A DNA stretch of 9,956 nucleotides from Sideroxydans lithotrophicus (GCA_022736605.1 DZDB01000007.1:20559-30514); one strand, 5' to 3'; shown: positions 1 through 7,194, counted from the stretch's first letter. The notes: a model not told the origin generated them from the letters alone. Made by a program: numbers and translations.

Positions 1-1697
1 TCATCGACCAGCGTGTAGCGCACCGCGCCCTGCTCCGCCAACTGCACCCCGAGGTTGATGAAGCGCGCCGAAAAATCGACCCCGGTGGCGTGCTCGAAAT
101 GCCGCGCCAGCTCAAACGTCGAGCGCCCGGTGGCGCAACCGAGATCCAATGCCTTGCGCGCCGGCTTGTCGCCCATTGCCCGGATGGCAATCTCGGCCAG
201 CGTTTTAGGGAAATTGGCCACGCCGTAATACTCATCGCCGTAGTGGAATTCGGCGTATTCGGACAGCTGCTTGTCGCTTTCGTAATACACGTTGGGCACC
301 GTCACCACGCTGTCGCTGACAACATAACGGAAACCGGCGTGCTGGAAAAAGTGGCGGCGAAACGCATAGCGCGCCGAGCGCAGCGTTTCGTTGCCACAGG
401 CGATCCAGGAGCCGCCTTTGATGAGATTGTGTCGGCCATCAAACGTCGGTGTGGTGAAGTCATCGTAAATTGGATGGACTTCAAAACCTTCAAACGGATA
501 GATCGGTGTCTCGGTCCACTGCCAGACATTGCCGACCACGTCATACAGCTCGCCGTGCGCAAAGCGGTTGACCGGACAGGCCGAGGCAAAATGATCGAGG
601 TGCAGATTGGCCTGTGCCGCCTCATTCGATGGCACTTCGCTAATGCCCGCCACGTCATACAGTCGATACCATTCATCCTCGGTCGGCAGGCGCACGCTGA
701 CGCCATCGCATTCGGATTTCCACTGACAGAACGCCTTGGCCTCGTGGTAATTCACTTCTGCTGGCCAATCCCACGGCATTGCGACCACTTCGGTCATCAA
801 ACGCAATTGCCAGCCAGAATCTGTGCGTAACCAGAAAGTGGGTTGTTGTGCCTTGGCAAAATTGCGCCAGGACAAACCCTCAGGCAGCCAGTACGCGTCA
901 TTCGTATAGCCACCCGCCTCGACAAAGCCGAGAAACTCCTGATTGCTGACCAGAAACTGGCTGGTCTGAAACGCTGCCACGCTGGCTGCGTGCTGGCCGT
1001 ATTCGTTATCCCAACCATAACGCGGATTTGCGTGATCTTTGCCCAGCTGGGTCACACCTGCAGCAATGCTTACCAACGTGTTATCAGGTGCCTCAGCCGT
1101 TTCGCGGCACGGCTGCCAGGCCGCGTGCGGCTGCACATACTGCAAAGCGTGCTGGCGGATCAGCACCGAGGAGGTCTCCAGATGAATGCGTTCGTGTTCG
1201 ATGCCCATGATGATCGCCCACCACGGGTGATCCCAGCCAATCGGCAGGCTCAGCGGCGCGCTGCGGATCAGCGTGTCCACAACTTTGCGAACCGCATCGC
1301 GATAGACTTTGAGTTCTGCTACCGTGGGCCAGTCATAATGCGCATCGGACAGGTCATCCCAACTCATTTCGTCGACACCCACCGAAAAGATTGATTCAAA
1401 TTTCGGGTTGACACGCTCGCTTATCAGACCCGTCAGGATCAGCTTGTTGATGAAAAACGTGGCAGTGTGACCGAGGTAAAATATCAGCGGATGACGCAGC
1501 GTAATCGGCTTTTTGTAATAGGCTTCGTCGCTGGCGAGCGTTTCAAACAACGACTCGTAGCGACTATATGTGGCATGAAAATAATCACGCAAGGCTATAC
1601 GCATACGCGCGGGATCAGACTCATCGAGGCGCGGGCTTCGCTGAAACAGGCTATGGGGCATTTGATCCAATTTCATTCTCGCTTTTGGTCGGGTCAT
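1..1697 (-). CDS. ovoA: OvoA, 5-histidylcysteine sulfoxide synthase with C-terminal methyltransferase (partial, 3' end outside window)
   Basis: Iron-dependent enzyme that joins cysteine to histidine with O2 to give 5-histidylcysteine sulfoxide, the first step to ovothiol A; the fused C-terminal domain N-methylates the imidazole. I translated the minus strand from 1697 to the left edge: about 565 residues with no stop. An N-terminal DinB-like part has the family stretch YESLFETLASDEAYYKKP and probable iron-ligand histidines H77 (YLGHTAT) and H168/H172 (HERIHLE, an HX3HXE motif). A formylglycine-generating-enzyme-like domain runs from about 220 (YGWDNEYG at 227) to about 457 (RRHFFQHAGFR), with PAEVNYHEAKAFC, RLPTEDEWYRL and GNVWQWTETP between. 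A SAM-binding motif LDLGCATGRS begins at residue 517. The rest of the methyltransferase lies outside. The start is uncertain: no strong ribosome site precedes 1697, and in-frame ATGs follow at 1676 and 1661. Identity is secure; activity is inferred from the family. Confidence 0.95.
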   Translation of the reverse strand, partial: MTRPKARMKLDQMPHSLFQRSPRLDESDPARMRIALRDYFHATYSRYESLFETLASDEAYYKKPITLRHPLIFYLGHTATFFINKLILTGLISERVNPKFESIFSVGVDEMSWDDLSDAHYDWPTVAELKVYRDAVRKVVDTLIRSAPLSLPIGWDHPWWAIIMGIEHERIHLETSSVLIRQHALQYVQPHAAWQPCRETAEAPDNTLVSIAAGVTQLGKDHANPRYGWDNEYGQHAASVAAFQTSQFLVSNQEFLGFVEAGGYTNDAYWLPEGLSWRNFAKAQQPTFWLRTDSGWQLRLMTEVVAMPWDWPAEVNYHEAKAFCQWKSECDGVSVRLPTEDEWYRLYDVAGISEVPSNEAAQANLHLDHFASACPVNRFAHGELYDVVGNVWQWTETPIYPFEGFEVHPIYDDFTTPTFDGRHNLIKGGSWIACGNETLRSARYAFRRHFFQHAGFRYVVSDSVVTVPNVYYESDKQLSEYAEFHYGDEYYGVANFPKTLAEIAIRAMGDKPARKALDLGCATGRSTFELARHFEHATGVDFSARFINLGVQLAEQGAVRYTLVD

Positions 1698-1753
1698 AAA
1701 GGTAGCGCGTAGGCAGCCTGGAGACAAGCAACTAAGCAAAAAATTCACACCTA

Positions 1754-1769
1754 TGTGCGACATCGCACA
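1754..1769. promoter_or_regulatory. CRP/FNR-like palindrome in the ovoA-yqjD divergent spacer
   Basis: TGTGCGA-CA-TCGCACA is a perfect inverted repeat with 7-bp arms. It keeps the 16-bp geometry of a CRP-type site (TGTG-N8-CACA), but the fifth base of each half-site is C/G instead of the consensus A/T. Its centre (1761.5) lies about 41.5 bp before the start site predicted from the -10 at 1791-1796, a classic activator position. On the other side it lies about 64 bp before the ovoA start. The repeat is seen directly; the factor that binds it is unknown. Confidence 0.45.
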
Positions 1770-1788
1770 AAGCACAACGCTAAAAAAG

Positions 1789-1796
1789 GCTATGCT
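1789..1796 (+). promoter_or_regulatory. Candidate -10 (sigma-S-like) promoter element for yqjDEK
   Basis: GCTATGCT resembles the extended -10 favoured by the stationary-phase sigma factor (KCTATACT). No good -35 lies at the usual distance, which fits an activator-dependent or sigma-S promoter. The transcript would start near 1803, leaving a leader of about 93 nt. The E. coli yqjD homologue is known to be sigma-S dependent, which adds weak support. This is a motif guess only. Confidence 0.3.
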
Positions 1797-1895
1797 GGAA
1801 CTGTTGCTGTTATCCAAGTACATTAGATAGCGCGAACTTCTGCTGTGTGCCCACAGATGACATGATTTTTTCAACAATTTAGAAAGGAAATCCCG

Positions 1896-2231
1896 ATGCG
1901 TACCCCTTCCCAATCCCGAGAATCCGATTTTGCCGACATTTCCAAAGATCAATTGATAGACGATCTGAAAGTCGTCGTCAGTGACGCTGAAGCGCTGCTC
2001 AAAGCCACCGCCAATCAAGGCGGCGAAGCACTGGCAGCAGTGCGTGCCAAGGCGCAGGAGTCGCTGGCGATTGCCAAGGACAAGCTGGCCGATACCCAGG
2101 AAGCGCTGCTGGCGCGCTCCAAGGCGGCTGCGCGCGCGACCGATGAATATGTACACGAAAATCCATGGCGCTCGATCGGTATCGCAGCGGGTGTCGGGCT
2201 GGTCGTGGGTCTGCTTATTGGCCGTCGTTAA
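1896..2231 (+). CDS. yqjD: YqjD/ElaB-family (DUF883) membrane-anchored protein
   Basis: A 111-residue protein with the DUF883 layout: a charged, alanine-rich amphipathic helical region (about 15-85, probably coiled coil), then the family junction ENPWRSIGIAAG and one C-terminal membrane segment (about 92-109) ending in GRR. Family members in E. coli (YqjD, ElaB, YgaM) are inner-membrane tail-anchored proteins that bind ribosomes in stationary phase; the same role here is inferred. The start is well supported by AAAGGAA about 8 nt before the ATG. It is the first gene of a tight cluster: yqjE begins 8 nt after its stop, and the order yqjD-yqjE-yqjK matches the enterobacterial cluster. It is divergent from ovoA. 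Confidence 0.9.
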   Translation: MRTPSQSRESDFADISKDQLIDDLKVVVSDAEALLKATANQGGEALAAVRAKAQESLAIAKDKLADTQEALLARSKAAARATDEYVHENPWRSIGIAAGVGLVVGLLIGRR

Positions 2232-2239
2232 TCCGCACT

Positions 2240-2647
2240 ATGGCAGAGGACACCAGCGCACCGCGTAGCGGGCTGTTTGAATCGCTCAGAAACCTGGCAA
2301 CCGGACTGGTTGCGATTGCGCATACGCGCCTGGAATTGATTTCCACCGACGTCGAGGTTGCATTTGCCCAGTTGGTCAAACTGCTGATGTGGATGCTGGT
2401 GGCGCTATTTTGCCTGGGGCTGGCTGTGCTGCTGCTGGTATTGCTGGTGGTCGCAGCGTTTTGGGACAGTTATCGTATGCTCGTGCTGCTTGGTCTGGCC
2501 GGTTTTTTTCTTTTTGCAGGTGGCGGCATGATTGCTTACGCCGTGCACAAACTCAAAACCCATCCCCGCCTGTTTGCTGCCAGCCTGGGTGAATTGCGCA
2601 AGGACTATCAACAGCTGGAGAAGAAGCATGAGCAAAAAAACGCTTGA
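2240..2647 (+). CDS. yqjE: YqjE-like holin-superfamily (Phage_holin_3_6) membrane protein
   Basis: A 135-residue protein with an amphipathic N-terminus (about 10-45), two hydrophobic membrane segments (about 46-75 and 79-102) joined by the short turn FWDSYR, and a charged C-terminal tail rich in Lys, Glu and Gln. This matches YqjE, a small inner-membrane protein placed in a holin-like Pfam family but chromosomal and not known to lyse cells. The frame stays open upstream to 2165, but that part overlaps yqjD, and MAEDTSAPRSGLFESL begins like family members. There is no clear ribosome site before 2240, so translation is probably coupled to yqjD. The 3' end overlaps yqjK by 20 nt. Its molecular role is unknown. 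Confidence 0.85.
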   Translation: MAEDTSAPRSGLFESLRNLATGLVAIAHTRLELISTDVEVAFAQLVKLLMWMLVALFCLGLAVLLLVLLVVAAFWDSYRMLVLLGLAGFFLFAGGGMIAYAVHKLKTHPRLFAASLGELRKDYQQLEKKHEQKNA

Positions 2648-2930
2648 TGTGATCACTCATCGTCGGCAGTTGTTAGCCCGGATCGAGACGCAGCGCAATC
2701 AATTTAAACACGATGCAAGTATGTTGCACGCGCCCTTGGCACTGGCTGATAAAGCGGTGTCGGTAGCGCGTTATTTGTATCACCATCCGCTACTCACCCT
2801 GGGCAGCACGCTGCTGCTGGCGCGCAAGCGCCCACGTAGCATGGGCAAATGGCTCAAGCGTGGCTGGATGGTGTGGCAGATCGCACGCGGCTTGCGTAAA
2901 TCACAAACCGCGCCGCAGTCAAAAGTTTAG
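2628..2930 (+). CDS. yqjK: YqjK-like small basic protein
   Basis: A 100-residue strongly basic protein, the last gene of the yqjDEK cluster. The N-terminal half (MSKKTLDVITHRRQLLARIE) looks helical; a weakly hydrophobic stretch (about 50-65, YHHPLLTLGSTLLLA) precedes an Arg/Lys-rich C-terminus. Size, position and the YHHP-type motif match YqjK-like proteins; no biochemical function is established. The ATG at 2628 lies inside the end of yqjE, with GGAGAAGAA just before it as ribosome site; the open frame back to 2532 is a shadow of yqjE. The TAG at 2928-2930 shares bases with the TAA of the convergent helicase gene, so there is no room for a terminator between them. Confidence 0.75.
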   Translation: MSKKTLDVITHRRQLLARIETQRNQFKHDASMLHAPLALADKAVSVARYLYHHPLLTLGSTLLLARKRPRSMGKWLKRGWMVWQIARGLRKSQTAPQSKV

Positions 2931-4252
2931 CGGTTGCGTCCACCACTTCGGTGCACGGCGGGTCCGCCGCGCGGTGCAGCCGGTTTAGTACCCGCACGCG
3001 CGCCACCCGCACCTGCAGGCTTGCCTGCACCCCCCCGAGCCTGACCGCCGCTGCGTGGCTGATTGCCGCGCTGGCTACCGTTCAGAATCGGCTCCGCCTT
3101 GATGCGCGGATCGGGTTCAAAGCCTGGCAGTATCACTGCTGGCATCTGGGTTTTGGTCAAACGCTCGATTGCCGACAGCAATTTGTCCTCATCCACGCAC
3201 ACCAGTGACGTCGCCTCACCTTCACTCCCGGCACGGCCGGTACGGCCAATTCGATGTACGTAATCCTCGGCCACGTTCGGCAGTTCAAAGTTCACCACGT
3301 GCGGCAGCTCGCTGATGTCGATACCCCGTGCGGCAATATCGGTTGCCACCAGCACCTGCAGACTGCCGTCCTTGAATTCTTTCAGCGCCCGGGTGCGCGC
3401 CGCCTGGCTTTTGTTGCCGTGGATCGCCATTGACTTGATACCGTCCTTGTCGAGCTGCTCGGCCAGCCGGTTGGCAGCATGCTTGGTACGAGTAAACACC
3501 AGCACCTGAAACCAGTTGTGCTCCTTGATCAGGTGCGTCAGCAGTTCGCGCTTGCGTTCGCGGTCAACCGCATACACCTTCTGCGTAATCAGCTCCGCGG
3601 TCTGGTTGCGACGTGCCACTTCGATAGTCGTCGGCTTGTTCAGCAGACTGTCCGCCAGCGTCTTGATCTCATCCGAGAACGTCGCCGAAAACAGTAATGT
3701 CTGACGCTGCTTTGGAATCAGCGCCATGACGCGTTTGATATCACGGATAAAACCCATGTCGAGCATGCGGTCAGCTTCGTCCAGCACCAGGATTTCCACC
3801 TTGGACAAATCCACCGTTTTTTGCTGCGCGTGATCGAGCAAACGACCCGGCGTCGCCACCAAAATATCCACACGACCGCGCAACTTCTGGATTTGCGGAT
3901 TGATGTTGACGCCACCGAACATCATCATCGAGTTCAACTTCACGTACTTGCCATAATCACGCACGCTTTCTTCCACCTGCGCAGCAAGTTCACGCGTCGG
4001 CGTCAGAATCAGCGCCCGGATTGGCATACGGCCTTCCGCTGTTTGCTTCGCTGGCGTATTAATCAATCGATGCAAGATAGGCAACACAAAACCGGCGGTT
4101 TTGCCGGTGCCAGTCTGTGCCCCAGCCAGCAGGTCACCGCCGGACAGCACGGCCGGAATCGCTTGCAATTGAATCGGGGTGGGAACGGTATAACCGCGCT
4201 CGGTAACAGCACGGACGAGTTCATCGGACAAGCCGAGAGATGCAAATGACAT
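2927..4252 (-). CDS. rhlE: ATP-dependent DEAD-box RNA helicase, RhlE type
   Basis: A 441-residue RNA helicase that unwinds short RNA duplexes using ATP; RhlE-type enzymes act in ribosome assembly, RNA turnover and cold adaptation. All core motifs are present in order: Q motif (PTPIQLQ, about 24-30), motif I AQTGTGKT (45-52), PTREL (85-89), TPGR (134-137), DEAD (158-161), SAT (189-191), ARGID (308-312) and HRIGRTGR (333-340). After about residue 390 comes a Gly/Arg/Ala-rich basic tail of about 50 residues, typical of RhlE and likely to bind RNA. The frame is open upstream to 4729, but the conserved N-terminus MSFASLGLSDELVRAV and AGGAA 6 nt before the ATG set the start at 4252. It is monocistronic, with a leader of up to about 220 nt. 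Confidence 0.95.
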   Translation of the reverse strand: MSFASLGLSDELVRAVTERGYTVPTPIQLQAIPAVLSGGDLLAGAQTGTGKTAGFVLPILHRLINTPAKQTAEGRMPIRALILTPTRELAAQVEESVRDYGKYVKLNSMMMFGGVNINPQIQKLRGRVDILVATPGRLLDHAQQKTVDLSKVEILVLDEADRMLDMGFIRDIKRVMALIPKQRQTLLFSATFSDEIKTLADSLLNKPTTIEVARRNQTAELITQKVYAVDRERKRELLTHLIKEHNWFQVLVFTRTKHAANRLAEQLDKDGIKSMAIHGNKSQAARTRALKEFKDGSLQVLVATDIAARGIDISELPHVVNFELPNVAEDYVHRIGRTGRAGSEGEATSLVCVDEDKLLSAIERLTKTQMPAVILPGFEPDPRIKAEPILNGSQRGNQPRSGGQARGGAGKPAGAGGARAGTKPAAPRGGPAVHRSGGRNR

Positions 4253-4479
4253 AAATTTCCTGAGGGACAGATCGGCCTGTCGCCGCGTTAACAGCGCCAG
4301 TCTTGGGCAGGCGGATAAGGTTTGAAAGCCGGATAGATTGCGGTATAGGGACTGGTGCAAATGCCGCAAGGGCTGAATTCTAACAGAGATAAAGAAGCTA
4401 TGCTGATAGGACTGCACACCTTGTTTGTGTGACCACCTGGCACCCAATCGATCCCAATCCACGCTTTCCCTACACAACA
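4253..4479 (-). other. Noncoding upstream region of rhlE
   Basis: No gene is supported here. On the minus strand it would contain the rhlE promoter and leader. TAGAAT, near 4377-4382, is a possible -10 without a good -35. Just before the ribosome site, GACAG-N6-CTGTC (4266-4281 region) could form a small stem. No convincing riboswitch or small open frame was seen. Confidence 0.5.
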
Positions 4480-4502
4480 AAAAGGGGCTGAGCGCCCCTT
4501 TT
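4480..4502 (-). terminator. Intrinsic terminator of the HiPIP gene
   Basis: AAAAGGGGC, a 5-nt loop, then GCCCCTTTT form a perfect 9-bp stem. Read on the minus strand it ends in TTTTT and starts 21 nt after the HiPIP stop codon, as expected for a rho-independent terminator. The arms end in A and T runs, so it may work on both strands. Confidence 0.85.
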
Positions 4503-4523
4503 CCATACCTGTTCAGATTCGGA

Positions 4524-4799
4524 TCAGGACTTGGGCGAGAAGTAATCGCAGTAGCCATTCGGGCTGATCGGATCGACAACACCGCGTTTACAGGTGCCAT
4601 TGTCAAAATAGTAGCATTGGCTGCATGCGTTGCCGTCCTTGGGCGCGTCCTGATAATGTGCATCAGCTTTAGAGATAGTGGCCGCTCGGGCTGCGGTGCT
4701 GCCCAATGTAGCAGCGCCCGCAGCAACAACTGAAGTGAGGTAAATCACTTGCTTCATGAAAGTGCGGCGTGATGGGTTTTGTTGATCGAAATCCGACAT
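4524..4799 (-). CDS. High-potential iron-sulfur protein (HiPIP), Tat-exported, short form
   Basis: A small periplasmic [4Fe-4S] electron carrier working at high redox potential. The 91-residue precursor has a twin-arginine signal (SRRTFMK, about 10-16), a hydrophobic segment (about 18-32) and a likely cleavage site after TAARA at residue 39. The mature protein would be about 52 residues. The four cluster cysteines are C59, C62, C70 and C84 (C-X2-C-X7-C-X13-C), followed by the aromatic C-terminus YCDYFSPKS. The middle spacing is shorter than the roughly 15-16 residues of well-studied HiPIPs, as in compact variants related to iron-oxidase-type proteins. GGAG 8 nt before the ATG at 4799 decides the start over an in-frame ATG at 4841. 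The gene is alone, with its own terminator, so partners are unknown; the molybdoenzyme/cytochrome pair further right is one possibility. Confidence 0.9.
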   Translation of the reverse strand: MSDFDQQNPSRRTFMKQVIYLTSVVAAGAATLGSTAARAATISKADAHYQDAPKDGNACSQCYYFDNGTCKRGVVDPISPNGYCDYFSPKS

Positions 4800-4821
4800 G
4801 CTTGAGCTCCGGTAAATAGAA

Positions 4822-4837
4822 TTCCGCACAACCGGAA
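4822..4837. repeat. Short inverted repeat upstream of the HiPIP gene
   Basis: TTCCG-N6-CGGAA lies 23-38 bp before the HiPIP start codon, in the area where its promoter should sit. It could be an operator or a leader hairpin. Arms are only 5 bp, so chance is a real alternative. Confidence 0.25.
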
Positions 4838-4868
4838 CCACCTGATCAAGATACGCGCGAATTCACCC

Positions 4869-4887
4869 GATGGATTCAGAATCCATC
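4869..4887. promoter_or_regulatory. 19-bp perfect palindrome, possible activator site upstream of glnN
   Basis: GATGGATTC-A-GAATCCATC is a perfect inverted repeat with 9-bp arms around a single base. Its centre is about 97 bp before the start site predicted for the sigma-54 promoter of glnN, the usual range for an enhancer-binding activator. It does not match the NtrC consensus (GCACC-N7-GGTGC). It also lies 70-88 bp before the HiPIP gene on the other strand, so it might serve that gene or both. There is no T-run after it, so it is not a terminator. Confidence 0.5.
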
Positions 4888-4947
4888 AGCCGCAGAGATC
4901 CCGCTAACGAGCCGACAACAAAAAATTTGCAAACGTCATTTTAGAAA

Positions 4948-4964
4948 TTGGCATTTATTTTGCT
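4948..4964 (+). promoter_or_regulatory. Sigma-54 (-24/-12) promoter of glnN
   Basis: TTGGCA, six bases, then TTGCT places the GG and GC pairs exactly 10 bp apart, the diagnostic spacing of RpoN promoters (YTGGCACG-N4-TTGCW). Positions 7-8 of the consensus (CG) are TT here. The predicted start is near 4975, about 39 nt before the glnN ATG. Nitrogen-regulated sigma-54 control of a glutamine synthetase is biologically expected. Confidence 0.65.
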
Positions 4965-5013
4965 TAACTTAGCGTTTACTTAATATTTTATTGATAAATC
5001 GAGGCCAAACACC

Positions 5014-7188
5014 ATGAGCGGCAGCCATTCGCGCACCAAAATAATGCAAACAGCCACCAGTCGCGCACCAAAACAGGTCACTCAACCTGCGCCACTGAGT
5101 CAAATCTGGGCATGTGACGTATTCAATTTGGCAGCCATGGAAGAATCCTTGTCAAAAAACGCTTTCAAGGCGATGAAGAAAACCATGCAAACTGGCGCGG
5201 CGCTTGATCCGATCAATGCAGAAGTGGTCGCAGCAGCAATGAAAGAATGGGCGATGTCCAAAGGCGCCAAGTTCTTCTCGCATATTTTTTATCCGATGAC
5301 CAACGCCACTGCCGAAAAACACGATGGTTTTATTCTGACCAATGCCGACGGTAACGCAATTACTGATTTCAGCGGCAGCCTGTTGATCAAGGGCGAGCCT
5401 GACGGCTCCTCATTTCCGAATGGCAGCTTGCGCGCGACCAACTCCGCGCGCGGCTATACCGCGTGGGATCCGACCAGCCCGGCTTACATCATGCAAACGG
5501 CGAACGGCGCAACGCTGATGATACCAAGCGTGTTTTTATCCTGGACTGGCGAGGCACTGGACAAGAAAATTCCGCTACTGCGCTCGAATGCAGCGATGAA
5601 TGCGGCAGGTCACAAGGTGCTGTCACTGATGGGTGAAACCGACATTGCACCGCTCAACTCCAGTTGCGGCGCCGAGCAGGAGTATTTCCTGATTGATGCG
5701 GCTTTTGGCACTGCACGCCCGGATCTGTTGCAATGTGGTCGCAGCCTGTTTGGTGCGCCATCACCCAAAGGACAGCAGTTTGACGACCATTATTTCGGTG
5801 CCATCCCCGAACGGGTGCAGGTCTTCATGCAGGATTTTGAGGACAAGCTCTACAAACTGGGGATTCCGGCAAAGACCCACCACAATGAAGTTGCGCCAGG
5901 ACAATTCGAGATTGCACCGTATTTTGAGGCCGCAAACGTGGCAGCAGACCATCAGCAGCTGCTCATGACCGTGATGAAGAACACGGCACAAGCCCATGGT
6001 TTCATGTGTTTATTGCATGAAAAACCATTTGCCGGTATTAATGGTTCGGGCAAACACGTCAACTGGTCAGTTGGCAATGCAACACAGGGCAATATGCTGG
6101 ATCCTGGCAGCACACCCGAAGACAATCTGAATTTCCTGCTATTTTGCGGCGCAGTGATTCGGGGCGTACATTTGTACGGGCCGTTGTTGCGCGCTGTCAT
6201 TGCCTCCGCTTCGAACGATCACCGCCTGGGCGCCAATGAAGCACCACCAGCCATTTTGTCGGTGTATCTGGGCGACCAGCTGGAAAAAGTATTCAAGGAC
6301 ATTCAGGCCGGTGAATTCCCGAAATCGGAAAAAGGTGGCTTCATGGAAATGGGGTTGTCACAACTCCTGAAGTTTGAACGTGACCCTGGCGACCGCAACC
6401 GCACTTCACCGTTCGCGTTTACTGGCAATCGCTTTGAATTTCGCGCGGTGGGCTCCTCGCAATCGGTATCCGGCCCGCTGGTGGCGATGAACACCATGCT
6501 GGCAGATTCTCTGGACTGGATCGCCGGACAACTGGAAGCCGCGCTAGCCAGCGGCAAAGACAAATCTGCGGCGGTTATGAGCGTGCTAAAGGTCATCATG
6601 GACAAGCACGGCAATGTAGTATTTGGTGGCAATGGTTATTCACCCGAGTGGCACAAAATGGCGGTTGAAGAACGCGGCCTTAAAAATCTGCCAACTTCCG
6701 CAGAGGCATTGCCGGAACTGATCGACCCTGCAGTGATCAGCTTGTTTGAGCGCACTGGCGTGTTAACGCCGGTTGAATTGCACAGTCGTTTTGATGTGTA
6801 TTCGGAACAATACGTACGCGCTATCGAACTGGAAGCCAATTTGATGGTTGAAATGGCGACGACGCAGATTTACCCGGCAGCGATTTCATATCTGTCCAAA
6901 CTTTCTGCGACCTGCGGTAGCCTTGCGCATCTCAACATCACCCTGGACACCAGTCTGGCCAGCGCTGTAGCAAACGAAGCCAACGCCATGATGCGTGTCG
7001 TCAGCAAGCTCAAGGCAGCGTCTGCCAAACATGATTTTGATTCCATGCAGAAGCACATGACCTACCTTGCATATGACGTGCGTGGCTTGATGAATGAACT
7101 GCGTGCCCATGCAGACGCACTTGAAACCATGGTGGCGGACGATATGTGGCCGTTGCCAAAATATCGGGAAATGCTGTTTATCAAATAA
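5014..7188 (+). CDS. glnN: Type III glutamine synthetase (GSIII)
   Basis: ATP-dependent ligase making glutamine from glutamate and ammonia in the cytoplasm. At 724 residues it has the size of GSIII, far above the roughly 470 of the usual GSI. Catalytic signatures are GAEQEYFLID (219-228), NEVAPGQFEIAPYFE (291-305), the nucleotide-site motif HEKPFAGINGSGKHVNWSV (335-353), NDHRLGANEAPP (401-412) and RNRTSPFAFTGNRFEFRAVG (461-480). A GSIII-specific N-terminal domain precedes these and a helical C-terminal domain (about 590-724) follows. GSIII lacks the GSI adenylylation control. GAGG about 10 nt before 5014 supports that start; a second ATG at 5044 has no ribosome site. It stands alone, preceded by a sigma-54-type promoter and followed by a terminator, so it is probably induced by nitrogen limitation. 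It may be an addition to a standard glnA elsewhere. Confidence 0.95.
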   Translation: MSGSHSRTKIMQTATSRAPKQVTQPAPLSQIWACDVFNLAAMEESLSKNAFKAMKKTMQTGAALDPINAEVVAAAMKEWAMSKGAKFFSHIFYPMTNATAEKHDGFILTNADGNAITDFSGSLLIKGEPDGSSFPNGSLRATNSARGYTAWDPTSPAYIMQTANGATLMIPSVFLSWTGEALDKKIPLLRSNAAMNAAGHKVLSLMGETDIAPLNSSCGAEQEYFLIDAAFGTARPDLLQCGRSLFGAPSPKGQQFDDHYFGAIPERVQVFMQDFEDKLYKLGIPAKTHHNEVAPGQFEIAPYFEAANVAADHQQLLMTVMKNTAQAHGFMCLLHEKPFAGINGSGKHVNWSVGNATQGNMLDPGSTPEDNLNFLLFCGAVIRGVHLYGPLLRAVIASASNDHRLGANEAPPAILSVYLGDQLEKVFKDIQAGEFPKSEKGGFMEMGLSQLLKFERDPGDRNRTSPFAFTGNRFEFRAVGSSQSVSGPLVAMNTMLADSLDWIAGQLEAALASGKDKSAAVMSVLKVIMDKHGNVVFGGNGYSPEWHKMAVEERGLKNLPTSAEALPELIDPAVISLFERTGVLTPVELHSRFDVYSEQYVRAIELEANLMVEMATTQIYPAAISYLSKLSATCGSLAHLNITLDTSLASAVANEANAMMRVVSKLKAASAKHDFDSMQKHMTYLAYDVRGLMNELRAHADALETMVADDMWPLPKYREMLFIK
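5029..5073 (+). repeat. 13-bp direct repeat inside the glnN 5' coding region
   Basis: TCGCGCACCAAAA occurs at 5029-5041 and again at 5061-5073, 32 nt apart; CAGCCA also precedes both copies at 5022-5027 and 5051-5056. The repeat falls in the poorly conserved N-terminal extension of glnN (residues about 6-20) and suggests a small duplication that lengthened it. The offset is not a multiple of three, so the two copies are read in different frames. Confidence 0.6.
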
Positions 7189-7194
7189 TACCAA

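Noticed and set aside
90..1394. Plus-strand open frames of up to 246 codons over 90-830 and 843-1394
   Set aside because: They are antisense to ovoA, whose minus-strand translation is continuous and matches the family throughout; the plus-strand products resemble nothing known.
2240..2647. Phage holin from a prophage remnant
   Set aside because: The holin-like family label covers chromosomal YqjE; the yqjD-yqjE-yqjK order and absence of phage genes point to a housekeeping cluster.
4414..4431. CACAC-N7-GTGTG inverted repeat upstream of rhlE
   Set aside because: Arms of five low-complexity bases are expected by chance and it has no clear position relative to a promoter.
4253..4729. 159-residue N-terminal extension of the helicase frame
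   Set aside because: It runs through the HiPIP terminator and into the antisense of the HiPIP gene, has no helicase features, and a good ribosome site precedes the conserved start at 4252.
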